Source of the DNA: JANJTY01 sp038257155
GTDB taxonomy: Bacteria > Pseudomonadota > Gammaproteobacteria > Xanthomonadales > Xanthomonadaceae
DNA: 64,000 nucleotides
NCBI GenBank assembly: GCA_038257155.1
Contig: JBBSJP010000008.1
Location: 78,349 to 142,348 of the forward strand
Direction of reading: 5' to 3'
The notes below the pieces were generated by a model that saw only the letters and a program-made list of their open reading frames with translations, was not told where the DNA came from and did no database searches. Each line of letters starts with the position of its first letter. The stretch's first letter is position 1. A program made the position numbers and the translations under genes. Below, piece after piece: positions 17,799-28,034 of this stretch.

Positions 17799-20700
17799 GT
17801 GAACTCCACCGACGACGTCCGTGCCCGGCCCCTGGCGCGCGCGCTTGGGCGCAGGTTGGCACTGGCCTACCTCGGCTTGTTTGCGGTGCTGCTCGCCGTT
17901 GGCATTCCGCTTTCGTATCAGGCCCAGCAGCGCGAACTGGAGGCCACCCTGGGCTCGCTGGCCGAGACGTTTGCACCCAGCATCGAATCGGCCTTGTGGG
18001 AATACCAGGTCGGCGTACTCGAAGCGACGCTCTCCGGTATCGGATCGCATCCGGCCGTGGCCAGCGTCGACGTGGTCGACAAGACTGGGGCCGTGGTCGC
18101 GCGTTGGCGCAGCGAGGCCACGGAGCACGCCTCGGGGACTCGGGTACAGCGTGCGCTGCAACCCGCGCAAGGCTCCGGCGAAACCCAGGCCATTGGCAAA
18201 CTCACGATCGGATCGAGCAGCGACTACATCCTCGGGCAATTGCTCAGGCAGTTGCTTGCCGTACTGCTGGTTGGCTCCTTGCTGTTCATGGTGATGGGCA
18301 GCGTGCTGTGGCGGCTGGTGCATCGTCTGGCGGTGGGGCCGCTGCAGGAGTTTTCGGCACAAGTGGAACGCATGCGCCAGGGCAGCGCCACGCCGATCGA
18401 CCTGGGCGGGGGCCGTGCGCTGGAGATTCGCGAGCTGCAACAGGGCTTCAACGAATTGATGCGCGAGGTGAGTGCAAGCCACGCGCGGATCGCCGAGCAG
18501 AACGCCGACCTCGAGCGTCGCGTCGAAGCGCGCACCGCAGAAGCCGAGCAGGCGAAACTGGCGGCCGAGCGCGCCAATGCGGCCAAGTCGTCCTTCCTGG
18601 CCACCATGAGCCACGAGATCCGCACGCCGATGAACGGCATCCTCGGCATGCTCACGCTGTTGCTGCGCACCGAGATGAACGTGCGCCAGCGCGACTATGC
18701 CGGCAAGGCGAGGAAATCGACCCAGGCCCTGCTGGGAATCATCAACGACGTGCTCGACTTCTCCAAGATCGAGTCCGGGCGAATGGATCTTGACCTGCAT
18801 CCGTTCGAGCCCTCCGAGATGCTGCACCAGCTGGCAGTAACCCTGGCCGGAGGACCCGAAAAGCGCGACGTTGAAGTGCTGTTCCGCATCGAGCCGGGTG
18901 TCCCCACCGTATTGATCGGCGACGAGCTGCGTCTGCGCCAGGTGTTGCTCAACCTGACCGGTAACGCGGTGAAGTTCACCGAGCATGGCGAGGTGATCCT
19001 GGAAGTACGCATTCGCGCGCGCGAGGAGCGCTTCGTGTCGCTGGAGTTTTCGGTGCGCGACAGCGGCATCGGCATTGCCGCCGACAAACTCGCGCACATT
19101 TTCGAAGGCTTCAGTCAGGCCGAGTCCTCGACCACCCGACGCTACGGCGGCACCGGTCTCGGGCTGGCGATCAGCAAGCGCATCGTCGGCCTGATGGGCG
19201 GCGAGCTTGGCGTGCAGAGCGAACCCGGCAAGGGCAGCTGCTTCGCTTTTTCCGCACAGTTCGAGATTGGCGACGAGTCGATCCTGCAGAACCGGCGCGA
19301 GGTGCCCAAGCTGCGGGTGCTGGCGGTGGACGACAATGCCTTGGCGCGTGAGGTGTTCCGCGAAATGGCGCAGTCGCTGGGCTGGGAGTGCGATTGCGCC
19401 GAAAGCGGTGCGCAGGCCTTGAGCCTGCTGGGGCAGCCGGGGCCCGGCGGCGAATTCGCGTATCAGGCGATCCTGATGGACTGGCGCATGCCCGGCATGG
19501 ACGGGCTGGAGACCACGCGGCGGATTCGCCAGATCAGCGCAAACCGCGGTGGGCCGGCGATCATCATGATGACCGCCTTCGGCCATGAAATGCTGACCGA
19601 GCTCGAGGGCGAGCAGGCCGAGCTGCTCGATGGCTACCTGGTCAAGCCGGTCACCGCGTCGATGTTGCTCGATGTGGTGCTGAATGCAACCGGTGGATCC
19701 CTGATCGATTCGGCTAAGCGACGGGGAGAGTCCATGCTGCGGCGCCTGCAGGGGATACGCATCCTCGTGGTCGAGGACAATGCGGTGAACCAGCAGATCG
19801 CGGAGGATCTGCTGAGCGGGGAAGGCGCCGTGGTTGCTGTGGCCAACGACGGGCTCGCCGGCGTGGCACGCGTACTGGAAGACCCGGATTTCGACGTGGT
19901 GATGATGGATCTGCAGATGCCCGACATCGACGGCTTCGAGGCCACGCGTCGCATCCACTGCCACCCGACACTGCGCGAGATCCCGATCATCGCGATGACC
20001 GCCAATGCGATGGCGTCGGACCGCCTGGCCTGCCTGGCTGCCGGCATGGCCGACCATGTGGCAAAGCCCATTGACCTCAACGAAATGGTGCGCACCATCC
20101 TCAAGCATGTGAGAACGCCGATCGGGTCACTGCCCGGGCTTGATGAGCGGGCCGAGCCGCAAGCGACGGCGGTCGTCGACTCGCAGGGGGCGCTTCAGCT
20201 GATCGACGAGCACGCGGCGGTGCAGCGGCTCAATGGCAATCGCGAGCTGTATGGCAAGGTGCAACGCGCCTTCCGCACCGATGCGCCGCGACTGCTCGAC
20301 GCCTTGGCTGATGACGTGCGCACGGGCAAGCCGGCCGAAGCCGGGATTGGCCTGCACACGCTCAAGGGGCTGGCAGGAACGTTGGGCGCGGTGCGCCTGC
20401 ATTCGCTGTTGCAGCGCGCCGAGGCGAGGTTGGGCCCGAGCGAACGCGGTGGCGGGGCCGACAGCCAAGCCGACGCGGTGCAGGTGCTGCTGCCTGAAAT
20501 CGAGCTGCAGCTGGCAGAGATCCTGCGTCAGCTTGGCCCTGAGCCGCCCGGCAGCGGCCCCGGGCGGGACGAGCCCGCGCCGCCGCAAGGCGATGAGCCG
20601 TCACCGCAGGTTTTCCTGCAGTCGCTGCGAACCCTGCAAGACCTGCTCGCGCAGCGCAACATGCGGGCGATACGGCAATGGCAGGAACTGCTGCGTTGCA

Positions 20701-20834
20701 GCGGTGCGCCCTGGCGTCACGAACTGGTCGACCTCGGCAGCGCGATCGAGCGCCTCGATTTCGGCGCCGCTCGCCGGGTGTGCGAGACGCTCGTCGAGCG
20801 CCTGTCCGACGGCAGCGACGGCTCTCGCGCCTGA
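17799..20834 (+). CDS. Hybrid sensor histidine kinase, BarA/TorS-like, with two receivers and Hpt
   Basis: A 1011-residue membrane phosphorelay kinase. TM1 is at about 15-38, a small periplasmic domain spans about 40-145, TM2 is at about 147-172, then come HAMP and a coiled coil (to about 260). HisKA has H272 in ATMSHEIRTPMNGI. HATPase has DSGIGIAADKL and RRYGGTGLGLAISKRI. Receiver 1 has D561 (LMDWRMPGMDG), receiver 2 has D704 (MMDLQMPDIDG), and the Hpt domain has H853 in LHTLKGLAG. The GTG at 17799 is the start just before TM1. The periplasmic domain is small, which fits sensing through a separate binding protein such as the one encoded just upstream. The diguanylate cyclase receiver at 15590 is a likely downstream target. 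Confidence 0.93.
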   Translation: MNSTDDVRARPLARALGRRLALAYLGLFAVLLAVGIPLSYQAQQRELEATLGSLAETFAPSIESALWEYQVGVLEATLSGIGSHPAVASVDVVDKTGAVVARWRSEATEHASGTRVQRALQPAQGSGETQAIGKLTIGSSSDYILGQLLRQLLAVLLVGSLLFMVMGSVLWRLVHRLAVGPLQEFSAQVERMRQGSATPIDLGGGRALEIRELQQGFNELMREVSASHARIAEQNADLERRVEARTAEAEQAKLAAERANAAKSSFLATMSHEIRTPMNGILGMLTLLLRTEMNVRQRDYAGKARKSTQALLGIINDVLDFSKIESGRMDLDLHPFEPSEMLHQLAVTLAGGPEKRDVEVLFRIEPGVPTVLIGDELRLRQVLLNLTGNAVKFTEHGEVILEVRIRAREERFVSLEFSVRDSGIGIAADKLAHIFEGFSQAESSTTRRYGGTGLGLAISKRIVGLMGGELGVQSEPGKGSCFAFSAQFEIGDESILQNRREVPKLRVLAVDDNALAREVFREMAQSLGWECDCAESGAQALSLLGQPGPGGEFAYQAILMDWRMPGMDGLETTRRIRQISANRGGPAIIMMTAFGHEMLTELEGEQAELLDGYLVKPVTASMLLDVVLNATGGSLIDSAKRRGESMLRRLQGIRILVVEDNAVNQQIAEDLLSGEGAVVAVANDGLAGVARVLEDPDFDVVMMDLQMPDIDGFEATRRIHCHPTLREIPIIAMTANAMASDRLACLAAGMADHVAKPIDLNEMVRTILKHVRTPIGSLPGLDERAEPQATAVVDSQGALQLIDEHAAVQRLNGNRELYGKVQRAFRTDAPRLLDALADDVRTGKPAEAGIGLHTLKGLAGTLGAVRLHSLLQRAEARLGPSERGGGADSQADAVQVLLPEIELQLAEILRQLGPEPPGSGPGRDEPAPPQGDEPSPQVFLQSLRTLQDLLAQRNMRAIRQWQELLRCSGAPWRHELVDLGSAIERLDFGAARRVCETLVERLSDGSDGSRA

Positions 20835-20987
20835 GGGCCTTGCTTCGGGCCACGCCGCGGCAGGGCGCAAACCGGTCTGGCCGACGCCGGTGCCGGCTTG
20901 CGCAGCGAGGCCGGTGCCCTTGAAAGCGGCAACCGCGCCCCCATTGATCTGCCCGTCGCGGGCTTCTCTTTGTGGCCTGCCGCACGC

Positions 20988-20993
20988 TAAAAT
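20988..20993 (+). promoter_or_regulatory. Probable -10 box of groESL
   Basis: TAAAAT lies immediately upstream of the CIRCE operator, so HrcA bound there would block the start site. The -35 region (about 20965-20970) is poor. Confidence 0.45.
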
Positions 20994-20994
20994 T

Positions 20995-21021
20995 CTGGCA
21001 CTCACCGGTGCCGAGTGCTAA
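20995..21021 (+). promoter_or_regulatory. CIRCE operator of groESL (HrcA site)
   Basis: CTGGCACTC, nine bases, then GAGTGCTAA. The right half matches the CIRCE consensus perfectly; the left half deviates in its outer bases (TTAGCACTC expected) but keeps GCACTC. It lies 47 bases before the groES ATG, so HrcA repression is expected. hrcA is not in this window. Confidence 0.88.
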
Positions 21022-21067
21022 CAGCACCCGGCGAGTTCAATCAAATCAATCAGTTAAGAGGGTACCT

Positions 21068-21355
21068 ATGAATCTCCAGCCACTCCACGATCGCGTCGTC
21101 ATCAAGCGCATGGAAGAAGAGAAGATGTCCGCAGGCGGCATCGTGATCCCGGATTCGGCCGCTGAGAAGCCGATCAAGGGTGAAGTGATCGCCGTCGGCG
21201 AAGGCAAGGCCCTGGACAACGGCCAGGTGCGCGCCCCGAAGGTGAAGACCGGTGACAAGGTGCTGTTCGGCAAGTACAGCGGCACCGAGGTCAAGGTCGA
21301 CGGTACCGAGTACCTCGTCGTGCGCGAAGACGACATCCTGGCGGTTTTCAACTGA
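21068..21355 (+). CDS. groES: Co-chaperonin GroES
   Basis: The 10-kDa lid of the GroEL cage; seven subunits cap the cylinder and enclose client protein. 95 residues from ATG 21068 (MNLQPLHDRVVIKRM), the standard start and length; the in-frame ATG at 20972 lies upstream of the CIRCE operator and is not used. The mobile loop EEEKMSAGGIVIPDSAAEKP is present. The operator upstream and groEL 143 bases downstream form the usual heat-shock operon. Confidence 0.97.
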   Translation: MNLQPLHDRVVIKRMEEEKMSAGGIVIPDSAAEKPIKGEVIAVGEGKALDNGQVRAPKVKTGDKVLFGKYSGTEVKVDGTEYLVVREDDILAVFN

Positions 21356-21498
21356 TACAGCGTGGGATCCGGGATCCGGGACTTGTAAGAAGCCAAGGCT
21401 TCCGCCGGCGACGGCGTACACGAGCTTCCGATCCGCTGAATTCCCCTGGCAGTTGCGAATCACGAATCACCATTCACGAACTACTGAGGTAAATACCC

Positions 21499-23154
<1,656 letters not shown>

Positions 23155-23257
23155 CCGACGATCCCTCGTCGATTAACCCGGGCCAAGGCCCGGGCTACGG
23201 TACGGCGGAGGCCATCCCTGGCCTCCGCGGCTCCGCATGAAGTCTTTGCAACAAAAA

Positions 23258-23295
23258 CGAAGGCCCCGCAGCGATGTGGGGTCTTCTGCTTTTCC
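23258..23295 (+). terminator. Terminator after groEL
   Basis: GAAGGCCCCGCA pairs imperfectly with TGTGGGGTCTTC, then CTGCTTTTCC follows. Two more GC-rich hairpins (CCCGGGCC/GGCCCGGG near 23178 and GGAGGCCA/TGGCCTCC near 23208) lie between it and the groEL stop. Confidence 0.6.
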
Positions 23296-23395
23296 GGTGG
23301 TGATCCGACCGAATTGATGAATTCGGCGCTGGCGAACTCATTCGCCAGCGAAAGAGCTTGTCAGGATCGTTGAAGCACGCTCCCGGGCGTCCAAC

Positions 23396-24109
23396 TCACC
23401 CCAGATCGGCGTTATGAAACACATCCTGCACGTCGTCGAGGTTGTCGAGGCGTTCCAGCAGCTCTTCCAGGTCTTCGGCGGCCTCGCCGTCGACGGCGAC
23501 GCGGTTGCCGGGGCGCATGCTGACTTCGGCGCGGTCCGGGTTGAAGCCGGCGGCGGCGAGTGCTGCTTCCAGCGCATCAAATGCTTCGGGCGCGCAGAGC
23601 ACGGTGCTGTGGCCGTCTTCGCTCTGCACGTCGTCGGCGCCGGCGTCGAGTGCGACTTCCATCAGGCGGTCTTCGCTGGCCTGGTCGGGCGTGGCGATAT
23701 CGAATTCGCCGGTACGGGCGAACTGGAAGGCGACCGAGCCGGAGGTGCCGAGGTTGCCGCCATGCTTGGTCAGCGCGTGGCGCACGTCAGCCACGGTGCG
23801 CACCGGGTTGTCGGTGAGCGCGTCGATGATCAGGGCCACGCCGCCGGGCCCATAGCCCTCGTAGCGCATTTCCTGCAGGTCGGCGCCGCCGTCGGCACCC
23901 GATCCACGCCGCACGGCACGCTCGATCTTGTCCTTCGGCATGTTGGCCGTCAGGCCCTTGTCGATCGCGGTGCGCAGCTTGGCATTGGTGGCCGGGTCGC
24001 CGCCGGCGCGCGCCGCCACGGTGATGTCGCGGATCAGCTTGGTGAATACCTTGGCGCGCTTGGCGTCTTCGACGCCCTTGCGGCCTTCGATGCTGGGGCC
24101 TCTGCCCAT
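23396..24109 (-). CDS. yebC: YebC/PmpR family translation or transcription regulator
   Basis: A 237-residue cytosolic protein of the YebC/PmpR/TACO1 family. It shows the conserved N-terminal region rich in Gly/Arg/Lys (MGRGPSIEGRKGVEDAKRAK), NAKLRTAIDKGLTANMPKDKIERAVRRG, and YEGYGPGGVALIIDALTDN with the later KHGGNLGTSGSVAFQF. Family members have been described as DNA-binding regulators and, more recently, as ribosome-associated factors helping translation of difficult motifs. The usual ruvC-ruvA-ruvB neighbours are absent here; it is flanked by groEL and a bactofilin gene. Confidence 0.93.
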   Translation of the reverse strand: MGRGPSIEGRKGVEDAKRAKVFTKLIRDITVAARAGGDPATNAKLRTAIDKGLTANMPKDKIERAVRRGSGADGGADLQEMRYEGYGPGGVALIIDALTDNPVRTVADVRHALTKHGGNLGTSGSVAFQFARTGEFDIATPDQASEDRLMEVALDAGADDVQSEDGHSTVLCAPEAFDALEAALAAAGFNPDRAEVSMRPGNRVAVDGEAAEDLEELLERLDNLDDVQDVFHNADLG

Positions 24110-24321
24110 GACGTGTCCTTGGGATGTGCGGGGTTGGGAAAGTTTGGCGCTGCCGAGCCGCGCCTGCGGAAGCCGGCTATTTTGCCCACATGCGTGCCGA
24201 CTCGCGAGGATGTCGTTCCTGGGGGCTCGGCGGGGCTGATCCGATCCGTTTCGGGCCGTTCATGCAAAGTCGCGAAACCGGACTATGCTGGACAGCCCTT
24301 CGACCCGAGTGGAGGTGTTGC

Positions 24322-24909
24322 ATGGCCCTGTGGAAAGACAACGTCAAACCCTCACCAGCTGCCGAGCCGCGCGAGCTGAGCCGACCCGATCCGCCCGCAC
24401 CCTCGGCGCCCTTCCTGGAATCTTCGCCGCCCAATCCCAGCCCCGGTTCCAGTCCCAAGCCATCGGCCGGGCCGCGCAGCGACAAGGAATCCCTGATCGC
24501 TTCCGACCTGACCATCGAAGGCAAGATCGCCGGCGCCGGCAGCTTGCGCCTGGCAGGACGCTTCAAGGGTGATGTCGATGTCAGTGGCGACCTGACGGTG
24601 GAGCAGGGTGCGCGCTTGAATGGCAGCGTGCGAGCCAACAAGGTGATCGTCGCCGGCGAGCTGGAAGGCAATATCGAGGCCGCGGCGCGGGTTGAACTGC
24701 TGGAAGGCGGTAGCATGATCGGCGACCTGAAGGCCGGCATCGTAACCATCGTGGCCGGTGCGCGCATGCGCGGCAATGTCGAGTTCGGCTGGGAAGAGGG
24801 GCGTCCGGGCAAGTCCGGCAAGTCCAGTACTGCGGCGACCGGCAAGCCTGATTCGCCCGCGCCCGCGCCGGCGGCGCACTTTGATGCGGAGCCCGGTGCC
24901 AGCACATGA
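24322..24909 (+). CDS. Bactofilin
   Basis: A cytoskeletal polymer-forming protein of 195 residues that self-assembles without nucleotide and often scaffolds cell-wall or polar proteins. Residues 10-55 are a Pro/Ser-rich disordered arm. Residues about 62-155 form the DUF583 beta helix, with repeats of the type GxxxGDVDVSGDLTVEQGA and GSVRANKVIVAGELEGNI. The tail is again Pro/Ala rich. ATG 24322 has a GGAGG ribosome site eight bases upstream, which decides it over earlier in-frame ATGs. The stop overlaps the next gene, so the zinc-ribbon protein is probably co-made. Confidence 0.92.
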   Translation: MALWKDNVKPSPAAEPRELSRPDPPAPSAPFLESSPPNPSPGSSPKPSAGPRSDKESLIASDLTIEGKIAGAGSLRLAGRFKGDVDVSGDLTVEQGARLNGSVRANKVIVAGELEGNIEAAARVELLEGGSMIGDLKAGIVTIVAGARMRGNVEFGWEEGRPGKSGKSSTAATGKPDSPAPAPAAHFDAEPGAST

Positions 24910-25283
24910 CGGCGAGGCCGGGCAGCGTCGGCGCCACACGCGAGTGTCCGCACTGCCGCGAGACGATCCTCGCCAGTGCGGCGGTCTGCCCGGCCTGTCG
25001 CCATCACGTACGCTTTGATGAGGCGGCCAATACCGCGCTTGCGACCGAAAGCACCAGCGCGCTGCGGGTCGAGGGCAGCATCCGTCATCCGGAAGCCTCG
25101 GAAGCCTCGGAGTACACGGTTGTACTCACCATCCAGGATGAGCGCGGCGAAGAAATGGTGCGCAAGCTGATTGGCGTGGGGGCCTTGATGCCTGGCGAAC
25201 AGCGCAGTTTTACCCTGAGCGTGGAAGTGACGGCCGCAACCCACGCCGGCCTGGCGCAGCGCAGGCGCCTGGTTCGACATTAG
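24906..25283 (+). CDS. Small zinc-ribbon protein coupled to bactofilin
   Basis: A 125-residue protein not assigned to a named family. It opens with a zinc ribbon: C14-x2-C17 (CPHC) and C28-x2-C31 (CPAC). From about 60 onward is a strand-rich domain (EYTVVLTIQDERGEEMVRKLIGV, then QRSFTLSVEV), possibly a small beta sandwich. No signal peptide or membrane segment. The ATG overlaps the bactofilin stop (ATGA), so the two are translationally coupled, and a scaffold partner role is a fair inference. Nothing shows an enzymatic activity. Confidence 0.72.
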   Translation: MTARPGSVGATRECPHCRETILASAAVCPACRHHVRFDEAANTALATESTSALRVEGSIRHPEASEASEYTVVLTIQDERGEEMVRKLIGVGALMPGEQRSFTLSVEVTAATHAGLAQRRRLVRH

Positions 25284-25615
25284 GGCCTCTGAATTGGTCA
25301 GAGGTTCCGCCGGCCATGGATGGCCGGCCCGCGAAGCGATCGCGCAAGCGATTGAATTCGCGAAGTAGAGTCCGGACATGTGCCGGACTCGACGTGGGCT
25401 GACAAGCCTGTCCTGAGCCTGACGAAGGGTCCAGGATGGACTTGTTCGGACCTTCCTTAGCAGCCTGGCCAGGTCGCTTGCTTGCGCCGCAATGCGCATC
25501 GCCCTGTCGTATACTTGCGGCGCGTCGCAGGCCAAGGCTGCCTGCGCTGCTTTAGCGCGCCAGATGGCGGTGCCATCGGCACTCGGGGATCGGCTTGATT
25601 GCAAGGGGAATCAGG
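25284..25615. other. Gene-free stretch before the FadL-type porin
   Basis: No credible gene. It contains small palindromes (CCGGCCATGGATGGCCGG near 25312, GTCCGGACATGTGCCGGAC near 25371) and a stretch resembling the common GTCCTGAGCCTGACGAAGGG intergenic repeat (25409-25431). TATACT at 25510-25515 is a plausible -10 box for the porin gene, with no clear -35 box. Confidence 0.45.
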
Positions 25616-27001
25616 ATGAAGAAGCGTCATCTTTGTAGCGTCGTGGCGGTGGCTTTGGCCGCCTTGCCGGGTGTTTCGTTCGCTGTGACCAATGTCGAAA
25701 ACAACGCCAGTGTTCCATTCAGTTTTTCCAATCCTGGCGCGCGCAGCCTGGGCATGGGCGGTGCCTTCATCGGCTTGGCCGACGACGCAACGGCAGCCTA
25801 TGCCAATCCCGCCGGTCTGACCGGCATCGGGCTTGAGAAGCAGGTTTCCTTCGAGTTCCGCCACCATTCGTTTGATTCAGAGTTCGCCTCGGGCGGAAAT
25901 GCCACCACGCAGCCCCTGAACCTTTCCGGGGTGGACTATGACCGGTCCAGTTCCTCGGTCGACAATCTTTCCTTCCTCGGTTTCGTGCTGCCGCGCGAGA
26001 ACTGGGCACTGGCCTTCTATCGGCACCAGTTCCTGGATTTCCGCAGCGCGTTCAGCTCCAATCCAATCGAGCTGGACGGCGGTCTGACCGGCACGATCTT
26101 CCCGGTATCGGCGCGAACCGATCTGGATATCGTCAGCTACGGGGCCAGTTTCGGCTACAACATCAACAGCGCGCTGAGCTTCGGTGCGGGCCTGTCCTGG
26201 TATGACTTCGGCATCGACACCTCGGCGCAGCGCTACGCGCTCGGTGGTCCACAGGATGCCTCCAATGTGCTGAACAGCCAGCGCCAGTTTGGTGACGACA
26301 ACGACTGGGGCTACAACCTCGGCTTTCTGTACCGCGGTGACGACAACATCCAGATCGGCCTGTCGTATCGCAGCGCGCCCAGCTTCAGCTATCGGCAGAC
26401 CAATACCGCCGGACCGGCGAATGATTTCGACGGTCAACTGTTTGCCGACAAGCGCAGCCGATTCAAGGCACCCGATACCCTGGGCATTGGCATCACCTGG
26501 CGCGCCAGCGACGCGCTGACCATCAGCTTCGACCTGAACCATGTTCGCTACTCGAACCTGAGTGACGGTGTGGATCTGGCGTTCTTCAACGACCCCAGCG
26601 ATCCGGTGACCATCACCTTCCCGGACGGCAGCACGGCGCCGTTCGCGGCCAGCGATTTCCAGGTGCTGGCAGCAAATCGCTTGCACATCGAAAACGCCAT
26701 GGAGCCGCGACTTGGCATGGAGTACGTGTTTGCCAACATGAGCACCCCGATGTTCCTGCGCCTCGGCACCTGGCACGAGCCGCGCCACACCCTGCGGTTC
26801 CGGGGCCGAGCCGAGGCGTTTGAAGGCACCGACGCCGAGCTCGATGCGCTGGCCAATGGGGTGATCTTCTCGACCGGCGACGACGAGATGCATTTCAGTG
26901 CCGGACTTGGCTGGGCCTTCGAGAGTTTCAGTATCGACCTGGCCGGCGACTTCTCGGATCGGCACGACACGCTCTCGCTGTCGGGTGTCTGGCGCTTCTG
27001 A
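25616..27001 (+). CDS. Outer membrane porin of the OMPP1/FadL/TodX family
   Basis: A predicted 14-strand outer membrane channel for hydrophobic substrates such as long-chain fatty acids. 461 residues from ATG 25616, behind an AAGGGGAA ribosome site. The signal peptide is MKKRHLCSVVAVALAALPGVSFA. The hatch-like N-terminal segment GARSLGMGGAFIGLADDATAAYANPAGLTG is the family signature. The chain ends in a Phe (SLSGVWRF), as expected for insertion by the BAM machinery. Substrate is not readable. It is a single gene with a strong terminator directly after. Confidence 0.9.
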   Translation: MKKRHLCSVVAVALAALPGVSFAVTNVENNASVPFSFSNPGARSLGMGGAFIGLADDATAAYANPAGLTGIGLEKQVSFEFRHHSFDSEFASGGNATTQPLNLSGVDYDRSSSSVDNLSFLGFVLPRENWALAFYRHQFLDFRSAFSSNPIELDGGLTGTIFPVSARTDLDIVSYGASFGYNINSALSFGAGLSWYDFGIDTSAQRYALGGPQDASNVLNSQRQFGDDNDWGYNLGFLYRGDDNIQIGLSYRSAPSFSYRQTNTAGPANDFDGQLFADKRSRFKAPDTLGIGITWRASDALTISFDLNHVRYSNLSDGVDLAFFNDPSDPVTITFPDGSTAPFAASDFQVLAANRLHIENAMEPRLGMEYVFANMSTPMFLRLGTWHEPRHTLRFRGRAEAFEGTDAELDALANGVIFSTGDDEMHFSAGLGWAFESFSIDLAGDFSDRHDTLSLSGVWRF

Positions 27002-27030
27002 TCTTGCAGTTCTGGCAAGACTGAAAGAAA

Positions 27031-27053
27031 ACGGGGCCGCTGGCCCCGTTTTT
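27031..27053 (+). terminator. Rho-independent terminator of the FadL-type gene
   Basis: Stem ACGGGGCC / GGCCCCGT with loop GCT, then TTTTTCTT. It lies 30 bases after the stop codon. Confidence 0.9.
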
Positions 27054-27161
27054 CTTGCTGCGCTCAGAGCGGGAGAGGAATTCGAGCGCCGTAGCGAGGG
27101 CATCGCCGGCACGGGCGTCCTGCGGTGGCCCGCAGTAGGCGGGCGATTGAGTCTGACGCTC

Positions 27162-28034
27162 TCAGCGCGTATCGCGCCAAAGCGTGCGGAAGCGCGGCGA
27201 AAACAGCGCCTCATCCGGGGCCAGACGCGCATCGAGCTGGCGCGCAATGCGGATGTCGTCGCGTGCCGAATCCAGTCGTTCGCCCTGCAGCAGGGCCTGG
27301 CTGTGACGTACCGCGGCGCGCAACAGGTAGGCATGGGCCTGCGCGCGCGCGGTGCCGAGTGAAGCGGGGTCGACGCGCAGAACCTGGTCGGTACGACCGG
27401 CAAGATACGATTCCACCAGGGACAACAAGGCCGCTGGCGCCGGATTCGCGGCCGTTGCCGCCGGCTGGGGTTGCTGCGCAGGGCGTGGCGCAGCTGCAGC
27501 GGGTGGCGCGCTGACAGGGGGCGCACTGGCGGTGGGTCGGCTGACCACCGGCTCAGTCTGTGTGGCAGGCGGACGCGTCGGTGTCTGCGTACTTGCGGTT
27601 GCCGGCACAGGCTGCGTTTGTGGTCCCGGAGCGGGTTCAGGAGTCGCAGGCGGTGTCGTCTGCGCAAGCTGGCGGCTGCAGGTGCCTTGCACTTCGCGGT
27701 ACTGCGAGGCAAGACTTGCAGTGGCATCCACCACCCGGCGTGTGGCCGGGTGCTCCCAGAGTTCGGCTGCTGCGGTGCAATTGCCGCGCCGCGCGGCAGC
27801 CAGGCCGGCGTAGAAATGCGGCACATAGACGTCGAAGCGTGCGCCCTGGAAACGCTTGCGCGCGCTGGGCTCACCGTCTTCGCGCAATGCCGAGCGCATC
27901 AAGCGCTCGGCCTCCTCCCAGCGTTGTTCTTCGATGGCACGCCGACCCAGGTCGTAGTCACGCCGCCAGTCGGCCGACGCAGGTTGCGCGAGGCCCAGCA
28001 GGCAGGCAGCCACCAGCAGGGTGTTAGCGCGCAT
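27162..28034 (-). CDS. Exported helical-repeat protein with proline-rich linker
   Basis: 290 residues, unknown function. Signal peptide MRANTLLVAACLLGLAQPASA. Residues about 22-120 form helices with TPR-like spacing (YDLGRRAIEEQRWEEAERLMRSAL, then YAGLAAARRGNCTAAAELW). Residues about 125-205 are a Pro/Ala/Thr-rich linker, and a second helical part (about 208-290) follows. Its start overlaps the stop of the large kinase gene by 11 bases, so it is the second gene of that operon. With the kinase's periplasmic part also made of helical repeats, the two may interact; that is inference. Confidence 0.7.
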   Translation of the reverse strand: MRANTLLVAACLLGLAQPASADWRRDYDLGRRAIEEQRWEEAERLMRSALREDGEPSARKRFQGARFDVYVPHFYAGLAAARRGNCTAAAELWEHPATRRVVDATASLASQYREVQGTCSRQLAQTTPPATPEPAPGPQTQPVPATASTQTPTRPPATQTEPVVSRPTASAPPVSAPPAAAAPRPAQQPQPAATAANPAPAALLSLVESYLAGRTDQVLRVDPASLGTARAQAHAYLLRAAVRHSQALLQGERLDSARDDIRIARQLDARLAPDEALFSPRFRTLWRDTR

